DNA of 64,000 bases from Norana najaformis (Eukaryota; Annelida; Clitellata; Crassiclitellata; Hormogastridae), in assembly GCA_964023275.1 (NCBI GenBank), contig OZ029916.1:43498896-43562895 (forward strand), given 5' to 3'. Below, in pieces: positions 55,975-64,000 of the stretch. The stretch's first letter is position 1. The number at the start of each line of letters is the position of its first letter. The notes below the pieces were generated by a model. That model searched no databases and was not told where the DNA came from. It was given only the letters and a program-made list of their open reading frames with translations. The position numbers were made by a program, and so were the translations under genes.

Positions 55975-58721
55975 CCACCACCACCACCACAAATGTACCT
56001 AGTACATTGGAACTGTTCCGGCTGATGCACAAGAAACCTTTTCAGCTAAGCTTAAGACACGCTTTTTTAGAACTTTTAGATAACCATGTTCCAGAATTTT
56101 GTGAGAAGCCTCAAAGGCATATATAAGTGTTCAGATACATACATACATAATACATACCTGACTCTTTCAGAGAAGCACTTTTGTGAGGCACTTAAAGGGT
56201 GCTATAAAAATGCAAATTGCCATCTTCCTCCTCTGAATAAATAGCCAGATACATAGATACATATACAGATACATACTTCCTCCTCCTCCTCCTCCTCCTC
56301 CCCATTATCATTGTAATTAACATCATAGTAATCATATTAGGTTCCTCTGCATCAATCCTGAGCGGGCTCAACATCGGCTGTCTTTGGAAGCAGAGAACCA
56401 GATGATATCATCTAAGGAAAGCAGGGTGCCATCTAAAGCCCAAATTGTCATCAGAGAAACAGTTCCACCAATAATTATTATTACATGGGAGCTAGTCATC
56501 AATAATTAGCCTACTCTGCCTCCCTTCAGCCTATGCCACATGGTCATGGGGTGAAGAGGTGAGTTTGGGGTCTCCGCTAGAGTGAGTCATGGGGTCATGA
56601 CAGTTACTGCCACTGGGAGATACCAGAGATGACAATACTGGGATAGGATGACAGTCTAAGGCACCTGAGCGTGTATGTATGTATGTACATTTCTGTGTAT
56701 CTAAGTACCTATGTATGCATGCATGTATGTATGAATGTATGTATGTATGTATGCATGCATACATGCATAGTCTTATACTTAAAGTTAGAACTTTATCACC
56801 ACAGAGATAGCCTCTGAAACATTTTCAGCTTTTTTAGGATGCACCCCTTTAGATCTTTTAGCTAGCCATGCTTCAGCGCCTTTGTGATGTTCTTAAAATG
56901 CGCTATACAAGAGTTCAGATGCATGCATATATAATATATGTACATGAATATAGGGCTGTATATTTGTATGCTTATAAGTAAGTACATATATGAAAGTACA
57001 TGTATGCGTGTAGCTATATAGGTATGCAAGCAAGTACAGACTTGAGTTACGTGCATGATATTGTAAGTAAGAATGAATGTATGGTATGGTTATCTGGGTG
57101 TATTACATATGTATGCGTGCGTGTGTGCGTGTGTGTACTCGCGTCTGCAGAGGCATCCGAAAAGAGCTGAACTGTTGAGATATGAGGGCAACACCTAATC
57201 AAGCGATTTGACTCATTAGCCTTGGAGTAGCACTTGTGATCAGACCTATTAGCAGAGCAAAGTGGAGCAGAAACTGCTCTCAGCTAAACTGAAACACACA
57301 TCCACACCGAGGTTCGCATGACAGCTCCATCATCGCAAGTCCATAGTACATAATCGAAATTGACGGCATTTGCTGTATCATTATGCAGGACCGTTAACCA
57401 CATAGCAATACATATGCAAATAGACAGGACACGATGGGTCTTTTTAAGGCTCAGCAGTGGCCCATATTACTTCAACTCCTTTTTTGCCTGCGTATGTGCC
57501 TACAAATTTATGTATATAGTCCTGTAGATACACTCTATCCATCATACGAACTCACCAACACTTCACCTTTTCCAGTTTCTGTGTGGGTCTTTCACTCAAA
57601 ACTGAAAACATTACTTTTCCAAAAATCTTATCCTGAGTCTTCCTCTTACCCTTATCTCTCTTAGAACTCGCTTCAATTTCAAACACCATCCACCGTAGTC
57701 ATTCGACTGCCTGACTATTGGATCGGGACCTGGACCTTTTGCCTATCAATTTTGTTTTGACTGAGCGCCTGTGAATAACCTGGTTCCTGTGACTTGGCTT
57801 TCACTGGGCGCTGTAGAAATCTCGAGCTTACGATTACGATTGCTTTACAACTACTCAGTCTACTCGGTTCTTTCCTATACACCGTATGCAACAACATATA
57901 CACCATCACCACCACCAAGATGGCAGTCAATTAGTCTGCAAAGCCTTCATGGTACTACTTCACCACTTGCAACCCTACCTGGTACTGCAATATCACTTGC
58001 AACCCTGCCTTGTTCTGTGTCACCACTTGTGGTACTACATCACCAATAGCACCATTGTGTGGCACAGCATCACCAGTTGCAACACTTCATGGTACTGCAT
58101 TGCCAATTTCAACCCTTTGTGGTACTGTGTTGCTAGTTGCACACTATTTGGTAGTGTGTCATAATTTGCAACCCTTTGTAGTACTGCATAACCACTTGCA
58201 ATCCTTCATGGTACGGCATAACCACCTGCAACCATACTGGTACAAAACCTTTGACAGGTACTTAGAAGATGCTGTATAAGGTAACTGTGTAGTTACATTA
58301 CGACACTTTATGCATAAGATCCGATCTTTTTTTGTAACCTAGAGGTGGAACTGACTTGAGACAAACACTTAAAACGATATTAAGACATGAAAAAGATAAA
58401 TTTGCCTCACTGAGATTCCATCCTTTTCCGGTTCTGAGAACCACAGCTGGAGAAACTTCCTCGTTTCCGCAGGAAGCTGCTGGAGAAACGCGGCCCTGTC
58501 TTCGAGTTTCGCCAGAGTCACCCGAAGTTCGGCACAAAGACCAACGGCCTTGCTCGAGTGCAGACGCCTCGTAAGGGTCCCGTCTGTCGCTGCCGGCGAG
58601 TTGGAGCCGTTGACGTTTGAAGGCCGGACTCCGTCAAGAGATGGCCGGCCATTTTGTTGCTGCGTGTTGCCGAACCTTGGGGTGTGGCCATTCTGGGGCA
58701 GCGGAGGAGCATGTGAAGTAT
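41652..58721 (-). CDS. PPFIBP: Liprin-beta (PPFIBP1/2 orthologue), 18 coding exons, 5' end not found
   Basis: Liprin-beta is a cytoplasmic scaffold that binds liprin-alpha and LAR-type phosphatases at adhesions and synapses. Exons: 58411-58721, 55724-55867, 54591-54699, 53436-53497, 52930-53014, 52283-52383, 51373-51418, 50804-50949, 50048-50297, 48947-49109, 47915-48019, 46599-46749, 45856-45967, 44978-45066, 43817-43945, 42725-42853, 41997-42185, 41652-41720. Phases match at every junction, giving 796 codons with the stop. The N-terminal segment is [20 protein letters not shown]. The coiled coil spans about four exons ([17 protein letters not shown]). SAM1: [18 protein letters not shown]2: [19 protein letters not shown] and [20 protein letters not shown]3: [49 protein letters not shown]. 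The C-terminus is [19 protein letters not shown], matching the family tail. The first listed exon starts in phase 1, so at least one coding exon lies upstream. The coiled coil is shorter than in vertebrates. Confidence 0.92.
41785..41990. repeat. Degenerate ~29-bp tandem repeat in the last liprin-beta intron
   Basis: Six or seven units of the kind CATTTCAACTTAACTTTGGC with CACCACTTAA, progressively diverged. It fills most of the intron between the last two exons. Confidence 0.75.
42895..43060 (+). repeat. Dispersed repeat family C, diverged copy
   Basis: GAGTTCTACAGCGCCATAGT and AGAGGTCAGAGAGACAAAGA match the order seen in 59345-59490 and 53781-53930. It is in a liprin-beta intron. Confidence 0.5.
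43370..43650. repeat. (ATC)n and (ACC)n microsatellite cluster
   Basis: Trinucleotide runs ATC at about 43385-43420 and ACC at about 43608-43652, with related low-complexity sequence between. It lies in the liprin-beta intron between the exons at 43817 and 42853 and yields spurious His- and Pro-rich frames. Confidence 0.9.
44532..44848 (-). mobile_element. tRNA-derived SINE with intact 11-bp target-site duplication
   Basis: The SINE proper is 44543-44837 (295 bp), minus strand. It starts GGGCGGTTCGGTGGCCGATT with a Pol III A-box (TGGCCGATTGG) and B-box (GGATCGAATCC), then a body, and ends in an AATCTA-type short tail. It is flanked by identical CTTATCCCCTG at 44532-44542 and 44838-44848. Both the promoter boxes and the flanking repeats are intact, so this copy is young. 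It sits in the liprin-beta intron between SAM2 exons. Confidence 0.88.
46265..46310. repeat. (CATC)n microsatellite
   Basis: Tandem CATC with a few changes. A second cluster is at 46465-46555. Both are in the intron upstream of the SAM1-SAM2 linker exon. Confidence 0.9.
46807..46930 (+). mobile_element. tRNA-derived SINE (family with GACCTTGAGCAAGTCCTTCA core)
   Basis: Head with A-box-like CTGGATAGAGCGCTC and B-box GGTTCGAGCCT, then GGGACCTTGAGCAAGTCCTT, which is identical in the copy at 54850-55085. It ends in a short AATAAT-type tail followed by AAAGTGCC. Confidence 0.75.
47255..47335. repeat. Short 16-bp repeat relative plus CGGCTCCCAAAGACAATGTT segment
   Basis: It shares ACGATCTCGTTAT-type units and GCGGCTCCCAAAGACAATGT with 49800-49930. 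Confidence 0.6.
47405..47640 (-). repeat. LINE 3' end (family B), second copy
   Basis: It matches 32040-32300: TAATTGTAATTGTAATATGA tail, AAAGCACCGCTTCAAGAG, AACCAGTGAGACCGCTGTCA, GCGGAAGGGACAAACTGAG and the [16 protein letters not shown] coding end. It is strongly 5'-truncated. Confidence 0.8.
48176..48270 (+). repeat. tRNA-like SINE remnant
   Basis: An A-box-like TAGCCAATTGGTAGAGCAC and decayed B-box region TAAATCCGAGACTCC. It is a diverged relative of the 46807 SINE. Confidence 0.45.
48350..48735 (+). repeat. Dispersed repeat family C, long copy
   Basis: It starts TGAATTCTATAGCGCAGTTA and runs through GTCAGCGAAACCAGAAGTCA to AATTCCAAAGCTCTGGACCA. An inverted relative is recognisable at about 7690-7870. 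The final part resembles a LINE ORF2 C-terminus on the other strand. Confidence 0.6.
49800..49930. repeat. 16-bp tandem repeat
   Basis: Five to six units of TTATAACACGATCTCG with small changes, followed by GCGGCTCCCAAAGACAATGT. It lies in a liprin-beta intron. Confidence 0.85.
53781..53930 (+). repeat. Dispersed repeat family C
   Basis: An AATCTAATC-type microsatellite edge, GAGACTTCTATAGCACCACT, ATCATAAC, and then GGTCAGAGAGA. This matches 59345-59490. Confidence 0.65.
54068..54132 (+). repeat. Short conserved dispersed repeat, copy 2
   Basis: GACATCTTACGGCATCAAAG and CTTTATCCAGGCTTGGGACT; counterpart of 17828-17895. Confidence 0.6.
54850..55085 (-). mobile_element. tRNA-derived SINE, second copy of the GACCTTGAGCAAGTCCTTCA family
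   Basis: On the minus strand a head with B-box GGGTTCGATACTC is followed by a body and then GGGACCTTGAGCAAGTCCTT. It continues into GTGGCGCTTAATAAATGC, a LINE-like 3' end. It is in the liprin-beta intron between the exons at 55724 and 54699. Confidence 0.7.
55885..55992. repeat. (ATC)n/(ACC)n microsatellite next to a liprin-beta exon
   Basis: Runs of ATC and ACC begin about 20 nt upstream (transcript sense) of the exon ending at 55867. On the transcript this puts GAT/GGT repeats where the polypyrimidine tract should be, so the acceptor here is weak. Confidence 0.85.
56275..56305. repeat. (CTC)n microsatellite
   Basis: About eight CTC units in tandem. ATGT tetranucleotide runs follow at about 56675-56765. 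Confidence 0.9.
57540..57845 (-). repeat. LINE 3' end (family A), longest copy with a coding remnant
   Basis: It contains CTTTCACTCAAAACTGAAAA, which in one plus-strand frame reads [14 protein letters not shown], like the C-terminus of CR1/L2 ORF2. TTTTGACTGAGCGCCTGTGA, GGGCGCTGTAGAAATCTCGA and a GATTAC-type tail follow. This copy shows what the interrupted copy at 11.2-16.6 kb looked like before insertion. Confidence 0.75.
57935..58250. repeat. Degenerate 30-bp minisatellite
   Basis: About ten units of GCAACCCTNCNTGGTACTGC with ATCACCACTT, diverged. The 30-bp period keeps all three plus frames open, giving three overlapping spurious frames of about 90 codons. It lies in the liprin-beta intron after the first located exon. 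Confidence 0.85.
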
Positions 58722-59344
58722 CTGTAATGTAATAATGAGGCACTTCCTTTTACAGGACCAGAGTGCAATTCATGGGCGTCCACAGAATTTTGCAGGAAAG
58801 GTGAGAATATGAAAACCGGGACACGTCATTGTGGCCTGATTTGGGTAAATAATGTTCAGACGTGAATTGCAGGGAGGGAACTTAACCCATCTTGCCCTAA
58901 GAGCTGGCGCCCATGGTGCAAATGTGTGACTGGAAGCACCAAGGGATAGGAGCACAGTGGATGAGGAAAATGTATCTGAAAATGGGTCTGAAACAGCAAG
59001 CACGGTCCACCCCACCCCAACAAACTGAACCCTGTACATTGCTCTCACCAGATTAAAAGCATTTTACTTTAACCACTCCCTGTGTGCAGTGTCTGCAAAG
59101 TAATGGCACTGGGGTAAATCAGACATTTTACGCACAGTCCACAGTCCAAGGAATCTGAACCACACTGGCAATCATGGATGGGAATTTGTTCGTCAACTTT
59201 GACAAGCCAGTGTCAGACTGCCATTGGAGGCCTTTTCCCAGCTACACAAGCATCATTTGTAAACAGATGAATCTGTCCAACTTTGAAAACGCCAACATCA
59301 GTTAGGCTACGAGGAAGTGCTTTGAAAGCCTCTTAAAGGTTTCA

Positions 59345-59490
59345 TCTAGACTTCTATAGCGCCACTATCATAATGCCCAATGCATCAGTCGATGGTTGCT
59401 TCAAGTCCAAATCGTAATCCAAAATCATAAACCGCTGGAGAAGCCGGATCGAATTCGGAGAGGTCAGAGAAACCAGAGGTGAGGTTTAAG
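59345..59490 (+). repeat. Dispersed repeat family C, well preserved
   Basis: ACTTCTATAGCGCCACTATC, ATCAGTCGATGGTTGCTTCA, AAATCGTAATCCAAAATC, AGAGGTCAGAGAAACCAGAG. The AGCGCCA/TATAGCGCC edge resembles LINE 3' ends of the opposite strand. Confidence 0.7.
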
Positions 59491-60214
59491 AGCAATAAAA
59501 TGCCCAGATAGATATACAGATGCCTGCTCATGTATGAGTACTGCAAATTCAATCAACCATTTAACTATTGTTATTACAGGAAAACCCAATCTAATCCGAT
59601 TTCACTTAGCACTGCATCAGAATATATGAGGTATTAATGACCCCTGGACAAGGCTTCCAGGTACTGATAGGGGCAAAATAAATGACCAGCTGCCCTATCT
59701 TATCTTATGCATAACACACCAGGTCCTGGAAGAAGAGAAACAGAAGAAAATGAATAGGAAAAAAGAAAGAGGAAATGAGGTTTACGTAATGTAGTGTAAC
59801 GTAGAAGGCATCATTTTATGCCAGTGAAGAACCCGAGGCCTTGAAACGATCATCATATTACAGTACATAGGAATAATGTAGCATAATGTAACACACAGAA
59901 ATTTAATGTCAAAGTTCATAAGGTTAAACAGACTTGCAAGTGATGAGTTTGTGAAGAACTTTGCCTCTTGAAAACAGTTTTAAAAGTGTAATAAAAGGAA
60001 TGTCTGGTAAGGTAATACAGCAAAGCATTTACAATTACACAGCCTTTACCCTTCAAAGCTTCTGCAACATATTCCCTGGACCAAGCCCCAGTTTTGAAGC
60101 AGTCACAAGGTATGTTCCATGTGTTCTCCACAAACACACCCCAGTGTGTACTTAAAGCATACACCCAGTGTACTCAGCCCAACCACCAACTAAAAAACCA
60201 TGGGTAATGTACTC

Positions 60215-60490
60215 AATTGGCTTGAAGTATACTCAGGGGGTGGCAGACATGGAACACAACCTTAGCGAACACCTAGTAAGGAATATAATAATTATCTTTT
60301 AGGAGTTTATAATACTTTGTTTATTGCTCCCACGGAGCAAGTATCAGCTAAGGAAAATAGGGCTAGTGTACTTAAGTGGCTCAGAGTACACCCGGGAGGA
60401 CACTCGGTGCAGTCATGGAACACACCCTTTGAGAAAACTGAGTAGTGAATATAAATATCAAGTGGGAGTTTATAATATTACGGTTGACAA
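60215..60490. repeat. Diverged direct duplication of about 150 bp
   Basis: Two tandem blocks share the order GTGTACT(C/T)A..TGGCT, ACATGGAACACA, GAATATAA and GGAGTTTATAATA, starting near 60218 and 60366. Confidence 0.55.
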
Positions 60491-60906
60491 GGACTTTGGA
60501 GCCTGAAATGAGCACTGAAACTTAAATACACCATAGTGAAACTTAAGGCCAGCAACAGATCTTAAGTTACCCAAGTGTATGTACGTAAAGGGTGAGGCCT
60601 TGGAGCCTGGGTCCAGTCAGGTGCTAGCGGAGATCTTGAGGTCTGCCAGGCAACTGCACCTCTGACTCAAAGAGAATTAATTGACTCCCAGGCTGACATG
60701 TATCTGTTTGACAGCCGAGGAAATTAACGTGAATTCCGATTTGTAAAGAAATCAGCAGAGAACCGGTGTTCATCAACAAGCAGTGCCATTAATCTACCCC
60801 ACTGTTAAGAAACACAGCACAGCTCTGGTTGGGTAAGATCCAGCACCAAGACTAGACTGCACCCGGTAGGGTAAGAATCAGCATCACACACATGTCAGAA
60901 ATAGAA

Positions 60907-61065
60907 CTAACAGTAATCGTGAACTCGAAATTTCTGAAGTGCTACTTAAAAGCTAAGCTCAGGGCATCAGCTTATTCACGAATGCTGCATCAAATCAATG
61001 GGGTTGCCCAAAGATGTCACGTCAAGAACCAAGAACGGTTGCCAGAAGACCAGAGAGACGAGAAG
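60907..61065 (+). repeat. Dispersed repeat, LINE 3'-end type (copy 2 of subfamily A2)
   Basis: Counterpart of 1835-1995 with GTAATCGTGAACTCG, CAGCTTATTCACGAATGC, GTCAAGAACCAAG and GGTTGCCAGAAGACC. Confidence 0.65.
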
Positions 61066-62281
61066 AAGTAGCAGCGATGCAAATAACGGCTTAATAATAA
61101 TAGTATCATTATTAATAACAAGACAAATTATATAGTGCCATACTGCAGCCAAGGCCAAATAAAATGGCTCTGTCCATGAATCAAGAGGTTCAACAGTCAA
61201 AGGGATGTTGAAAGTAATGTCTTAAGCTGTGATTTGAAGATGTAAAGAGATAGTAAAAGCCCTGAGATCTCATGAGGACATGAGATCTCGGGAAGACTGA
61301 GCGGTGTTTCATGCAGCAGGTCCAGCTACAATAAGTAATCTAATATAATCTAATTAATTTCAGCAATGAAAGACAAGTACAAATAACTGACAATAACTCA
61401 GACTCGCAGAATGCTGACATGTTTACCTTTCACCTTTGCTTCCAGGTTTCGAATCCCAAAGTGTCACCTAAATTGGAAATCTACAGTCAAGCCATGAAAT
61501 TGATGCATTGCAACTTTTGGATGGCTGTGGTGGCACTGAAGCCCAAATATCCTTCAAGCATGGACCGTAGAAGAAGAGTAAGGTTGTAAGTAATAAGTGA
61601 TTATATTACCTTACTTTACAACCAAGTATGTGTCAAATGTGGATGGGAAGTCACTGGTCAGTCTCAACTTGTCTTAATTAATGAGACTTCTTCGCATACA
61701 GACAATCCTGCAGTTCTAAAACTCTAGCATCAGTTATGCTAGCAAGATGTACTTTCATGAAGTACTTTAAAGACAATACGACATGCCCAGGTACATCCAT
61801 GCATACATCAGGCATACACTCACATACATACATAAATACGAACATAAATACATTCATAAATACACACATAGATACAAAAATACAGACATGAACAGTAATT
61901 ATCCTGGTAATTAATGGAATATAACAGATCGGTAAAGGAAACGAGACGGTAACAGTCATAATGAAACAATCATAGAGTGCACTGCAATTTTAACAGATCT
62001 CAAGTTAAAAGTGATGCTGGCTGAGGTCACAAATAAATCATAAGCATCAGGATGTTTAGCAGTTGTTCTATTCATAGACTTATCTGATGACAACGAATAT
62101 AAGTGGCTATGCGCAATCAACGGTGGGAATTTGAATCATGCCCTAATTTCTGTACACTATCCTCTTACTGCTCTGACGAAGTAACTGGTTACGACAACTC
62201 GTATCATAGTTCCTATACGATAGTAAACAGAAAATTCATAATGCTCCATTTTGGAAGCCTGTCAAATACCGCGCTAAAGCA

Positions 62282-62400
62282 GTCCCTTAATTAAGCTAAG
62301 CCTGAGGGCAGACAGGCATGGGTATTAAGCCATAGCAACTTCTCCCTTAGCCCCCGCTTATGAGGGTGGGCGTCCAGTCCTCTCTGTCACTGCATGATCT
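62282..62400 (-). repeat. SINE body copy (family D)
   Basis: CCCTTA..AAGC, ATGGGTATTAAGCC, TAGCAACTT and TTATGAGGGTGGGCGT correspond in order to 62763-62900 and 63736-63870. Confidence 0.6.
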
Positions 62401-62429
62401 GGCCACGGACTGGGTATGGCAAGTGTAAT

Positions 62430-62565
62430 AATAATAATAATTATTATAATAAGACGATTTATAGAGCGCCGACGGACGGCCAATGCCGAAATAAGGGCGC
62501 TGCGCCTGTACAGTTATTCTCTGACTGCAGCCACACTGGGCACAAGTTAGAGTAACTCTGGTCAG
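62430..62565 (-). repeat. LINE or SINE 3' end with (AATAAT) tail
   Basis: On the minus strand, GGCGCAGCGCCCTTATTTCG, GTCCGTCGGCGCTCTATAAA and then an ATTATT-rich tail. This is the typical shape of a 3' end: GCGC-containing hairpin, CTATAAA, microsatellite. Confidence 0.6.
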
Positions 62566-62684
62566 CACTCACATTTCGACCATACAAACTCATTTTATAG
62601 CCTGTGTGTCTCATGAGTTGGACCTGCTAGGACTGTGGATAAAATGTTGTCCATTATCCATTAAAGACTTGTGCTCTATTACAA

Positions 62685-63040
62685 TGGCGCTACAGAAGTC
62701 ATAAGCAACAGTGCCTACGACCTACCTATACCACAAGCCTAGAATCAACTGAGAAGAGGATTCCCTTAAGCTAATTACCTCAAGAGCAAGCTATGGGTAT
62801 GAAGTATTAGCAACTTCATTTTTTAGCCGTGATTTATGAGGGCGGGTGTAAGCCATTTCTCTTGCAGCCCGACCTTCCACTGACAGTACGTGGTTGATGT
62901 ACTCATTCTGTAGCTGAGTTCACTAGGGAATGTTAGTGATACAGAAACCTTGAAAATATCTCTGTCTTGGCGAGAATTTGAACCTCTGACCCCGGGGTAA
63001 AAATTCTTGTACTCTAACTACTTTACTATCACACAACCTC
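62685..63040 (-). mobile_element. tRNA-derived SINE (family D), near full length
   Basis: The minus-strand head has an A-box-like TAGTAAAGTAGTTAGAGTA and a B-box-like AGGTTCAAATTCT. The body follows (TGTCAGTGGAAGGTCGGGCT, TTGCTAATACTTCATACCCA), and the 3' end reads ACTTCTGTAGCGCCATTGTA. The 3' end resembles the edge of family C and other LINE ends in this window. Confidence 0.7.
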
Positions 63041-63735
63041 CGACTAAAAAGATCAGCAGTCCCTTGAGCTAATGTGAAAACGTGTAGGCTTTTCTTAGCC
63101 CTGGCATGAGAGGACTCTAAACCAAACTCTAAATATATCCGCAACCGTTACTCCAACCGATGCCATAGTCCCCTTCCAATTTGGGGCTTTTAAACCAAGT
63201 CTTAGAAGGCCGGTAACAGATCTGAGGCACTTAAAAGCTAGCAGAACCCCTCATCTATCCACCTCAGCCCAGGGGAAATGACTCATCCACCCACGACCCC
63301 AACGACCGCAGTCTGTGGCCACCCCTTCCCCTTGGGGCAAAGTGCCAGACTTCAGAGTTTCTTAAGGAAACAGAGGAGAAACAAGCCAGTTCTCCATGAA
63401 CAAGCTAAGGAACCCAAATACCAAAGGCAGCTTTAGCAACAGCAGGTCAGCGGGTCTCCTCTGCTGGGTTATCGGAGATATTTGCCGACTGGCTTTGCCC
63501 CGGAGATACGCAGCCCGGTGACATTGCACGCTAAACAGATTCCATCCAGATTAACACCCAAAACTCCACAGCCACCATGACTTAAGCCAGTGAGAGAGGG
63601 TTAAAACCATCACACAAAAGCTCAAACACTCGGGGTGGTAGGGGGAAGTGTTAGGAAAGGCAGGCAATACAGTAAGATAACACTGTAATCAACGTAATTT
63701 AAGAAAATCTACAGCATAGTAGCGCTGCACGAAGT

Positions 63736-63870
63736 CCCTTAAGTTGGCATCGAGAGGCAGCCACGGGCATGAATTGTTAGCAACTTTATTTTCTTAGCGC
63801 GGGCATTTGCGGCCAGGTATAGCCCAGTCCTCTTCCTCAACGTCTGGTCTTCCCACTGACAATATACTGC
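63736..63870 (-). repeat. SINE body copy (family D)
   Basis: GTCCCTTAAGTTGGC, CACGGGCATGAATTGTTAGC, AACTTTATTTTCTTAGC and GGTCTTCCCACTGACA match the 62763-62900 body. Confidence 0.6.
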
Positions 63871-63879
63871 CTGTGTAGG

Positions 63880-64000
63880 TCTACCTAACCCCTTGCCAAT
63901 CATTCACTAGGATATCGTTTCTATGCTGATGATACTCAAATTTACATTTCATTTGACAGTTTGTCTTGTCACTCGTCTGTGCAGCTGTTGTCCGATGATG
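63880..64000 (+). pseudogene. CR1/L2-like reverse transcriptase fragment cut by the window edge
   Basis: The frame reads GYRFYADDTQIYISFDS, the reverse transcriptase catalytic YADD box with its usual TQIYISF context, then SVQLLSDD. It is open to the window end. Whether the element is intact cannot be judged from about 110 bp. Confidence 0.8.

Larger units (their letters stand above)
58722..64000. other. 5' intron or upstream flank of liprin-beta; repeat-rich, no exon recognised
   Basis: The missing first coding exon(s) of liprin-beta should lie here or beyond the window edge. A weak candidate is a minus-strand segment around 61436-61470 with acceptor TTTAG and GTGAAA/GTAAAC donors, but no family motif supports it. 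The remainder is SINE and LINE debris. Confidence 0.4.

Overview
This is a 64 kb piece of an intron-rich animal nuclear genome. It is AT-rich and crowded with short dispersed repeats, tRNA-headed SINEs, 3' ends of CR1/L2-like LINEs and microsatellites. There are no operons, no Shine-Dalgarno-style spacing and no bacterial genes. Three conserved metazoan genes can be rebuilt exon by exon with consistent splice phases. All three lie on the minus strand and are spread over tens of kilobases with GT-AG introns. The species cannot be named from the sequence. A non-arthropod marine invertebrate (deuterostome, lophotrochozoan or similar) would fit. The window also holds an assembly gap of 10 N.

Layout. 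(1) 790-8655: complete PEX16 gene (peroxisome membrane biogenesis), 10 coding exons, 352 codons, with three CCAAT boxes just upstream. (2) 8.7-18.7 kb: gene-free, apart from one intact tRNA-Lys(CTT) gene at 10426-10498. It is dominated by repeats and by a 5.13 kb foldback-type transposon (11363-16491) flanked by a perfect 9-bp target-site duplication. The arms of this element are inverted arrays of a 186-bp unit, and its interior carries decayed reverse-transcriptase and Maverick/Polinton-polymerase-like fragments. (3) 18718-31111: complete coding part of a BICRA/GLTSCR1 orthologue (ncBAF chromatin-remodelling subunit), 13 coding exons, 1497 codons. Probable non-coding 5' exons lie at 31343-31410 and from 33760, below a GC-rich promoter with a perfect CRE next to an E-box. 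(4) 34.4-41.67 kb: a long (TA)n tract followed by a 3.35 kb block present twice around the N gap. The copies appear to differ by only four single-base indels, so this looks like an unmerged contig overlap rather than biology. (5) 41652-58721: 18 contiguous coding exons of a liprin-beta (PPFIBP) gene covering coiled coil, three SAM domains and stop codon. The first coding exon was not found. (6) 58.7-64 kb: upstream flank or first intron of liprin-beta, filled with SINE and LINE remnants and ending in a reverse-transcriptase YADD box at the window edge.

The three genes do not form a pathway: one acts in peroxisome membrane assembly, one in nuclear chromatin remodelling, and one as an adhesion/synapse scaffold. 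The least ordinary biology is the foldback element at 11.4-16.5 kb. Other points of note are an exact 15-copy 20-bp minisatellite starting 17 nt past the GTAAGT donor hexamer of PEX16 intron 2, a coding 21-bp minisatellite inside BICRA, and several SINEs whose tails resemble LINE 3' ends in the same window.
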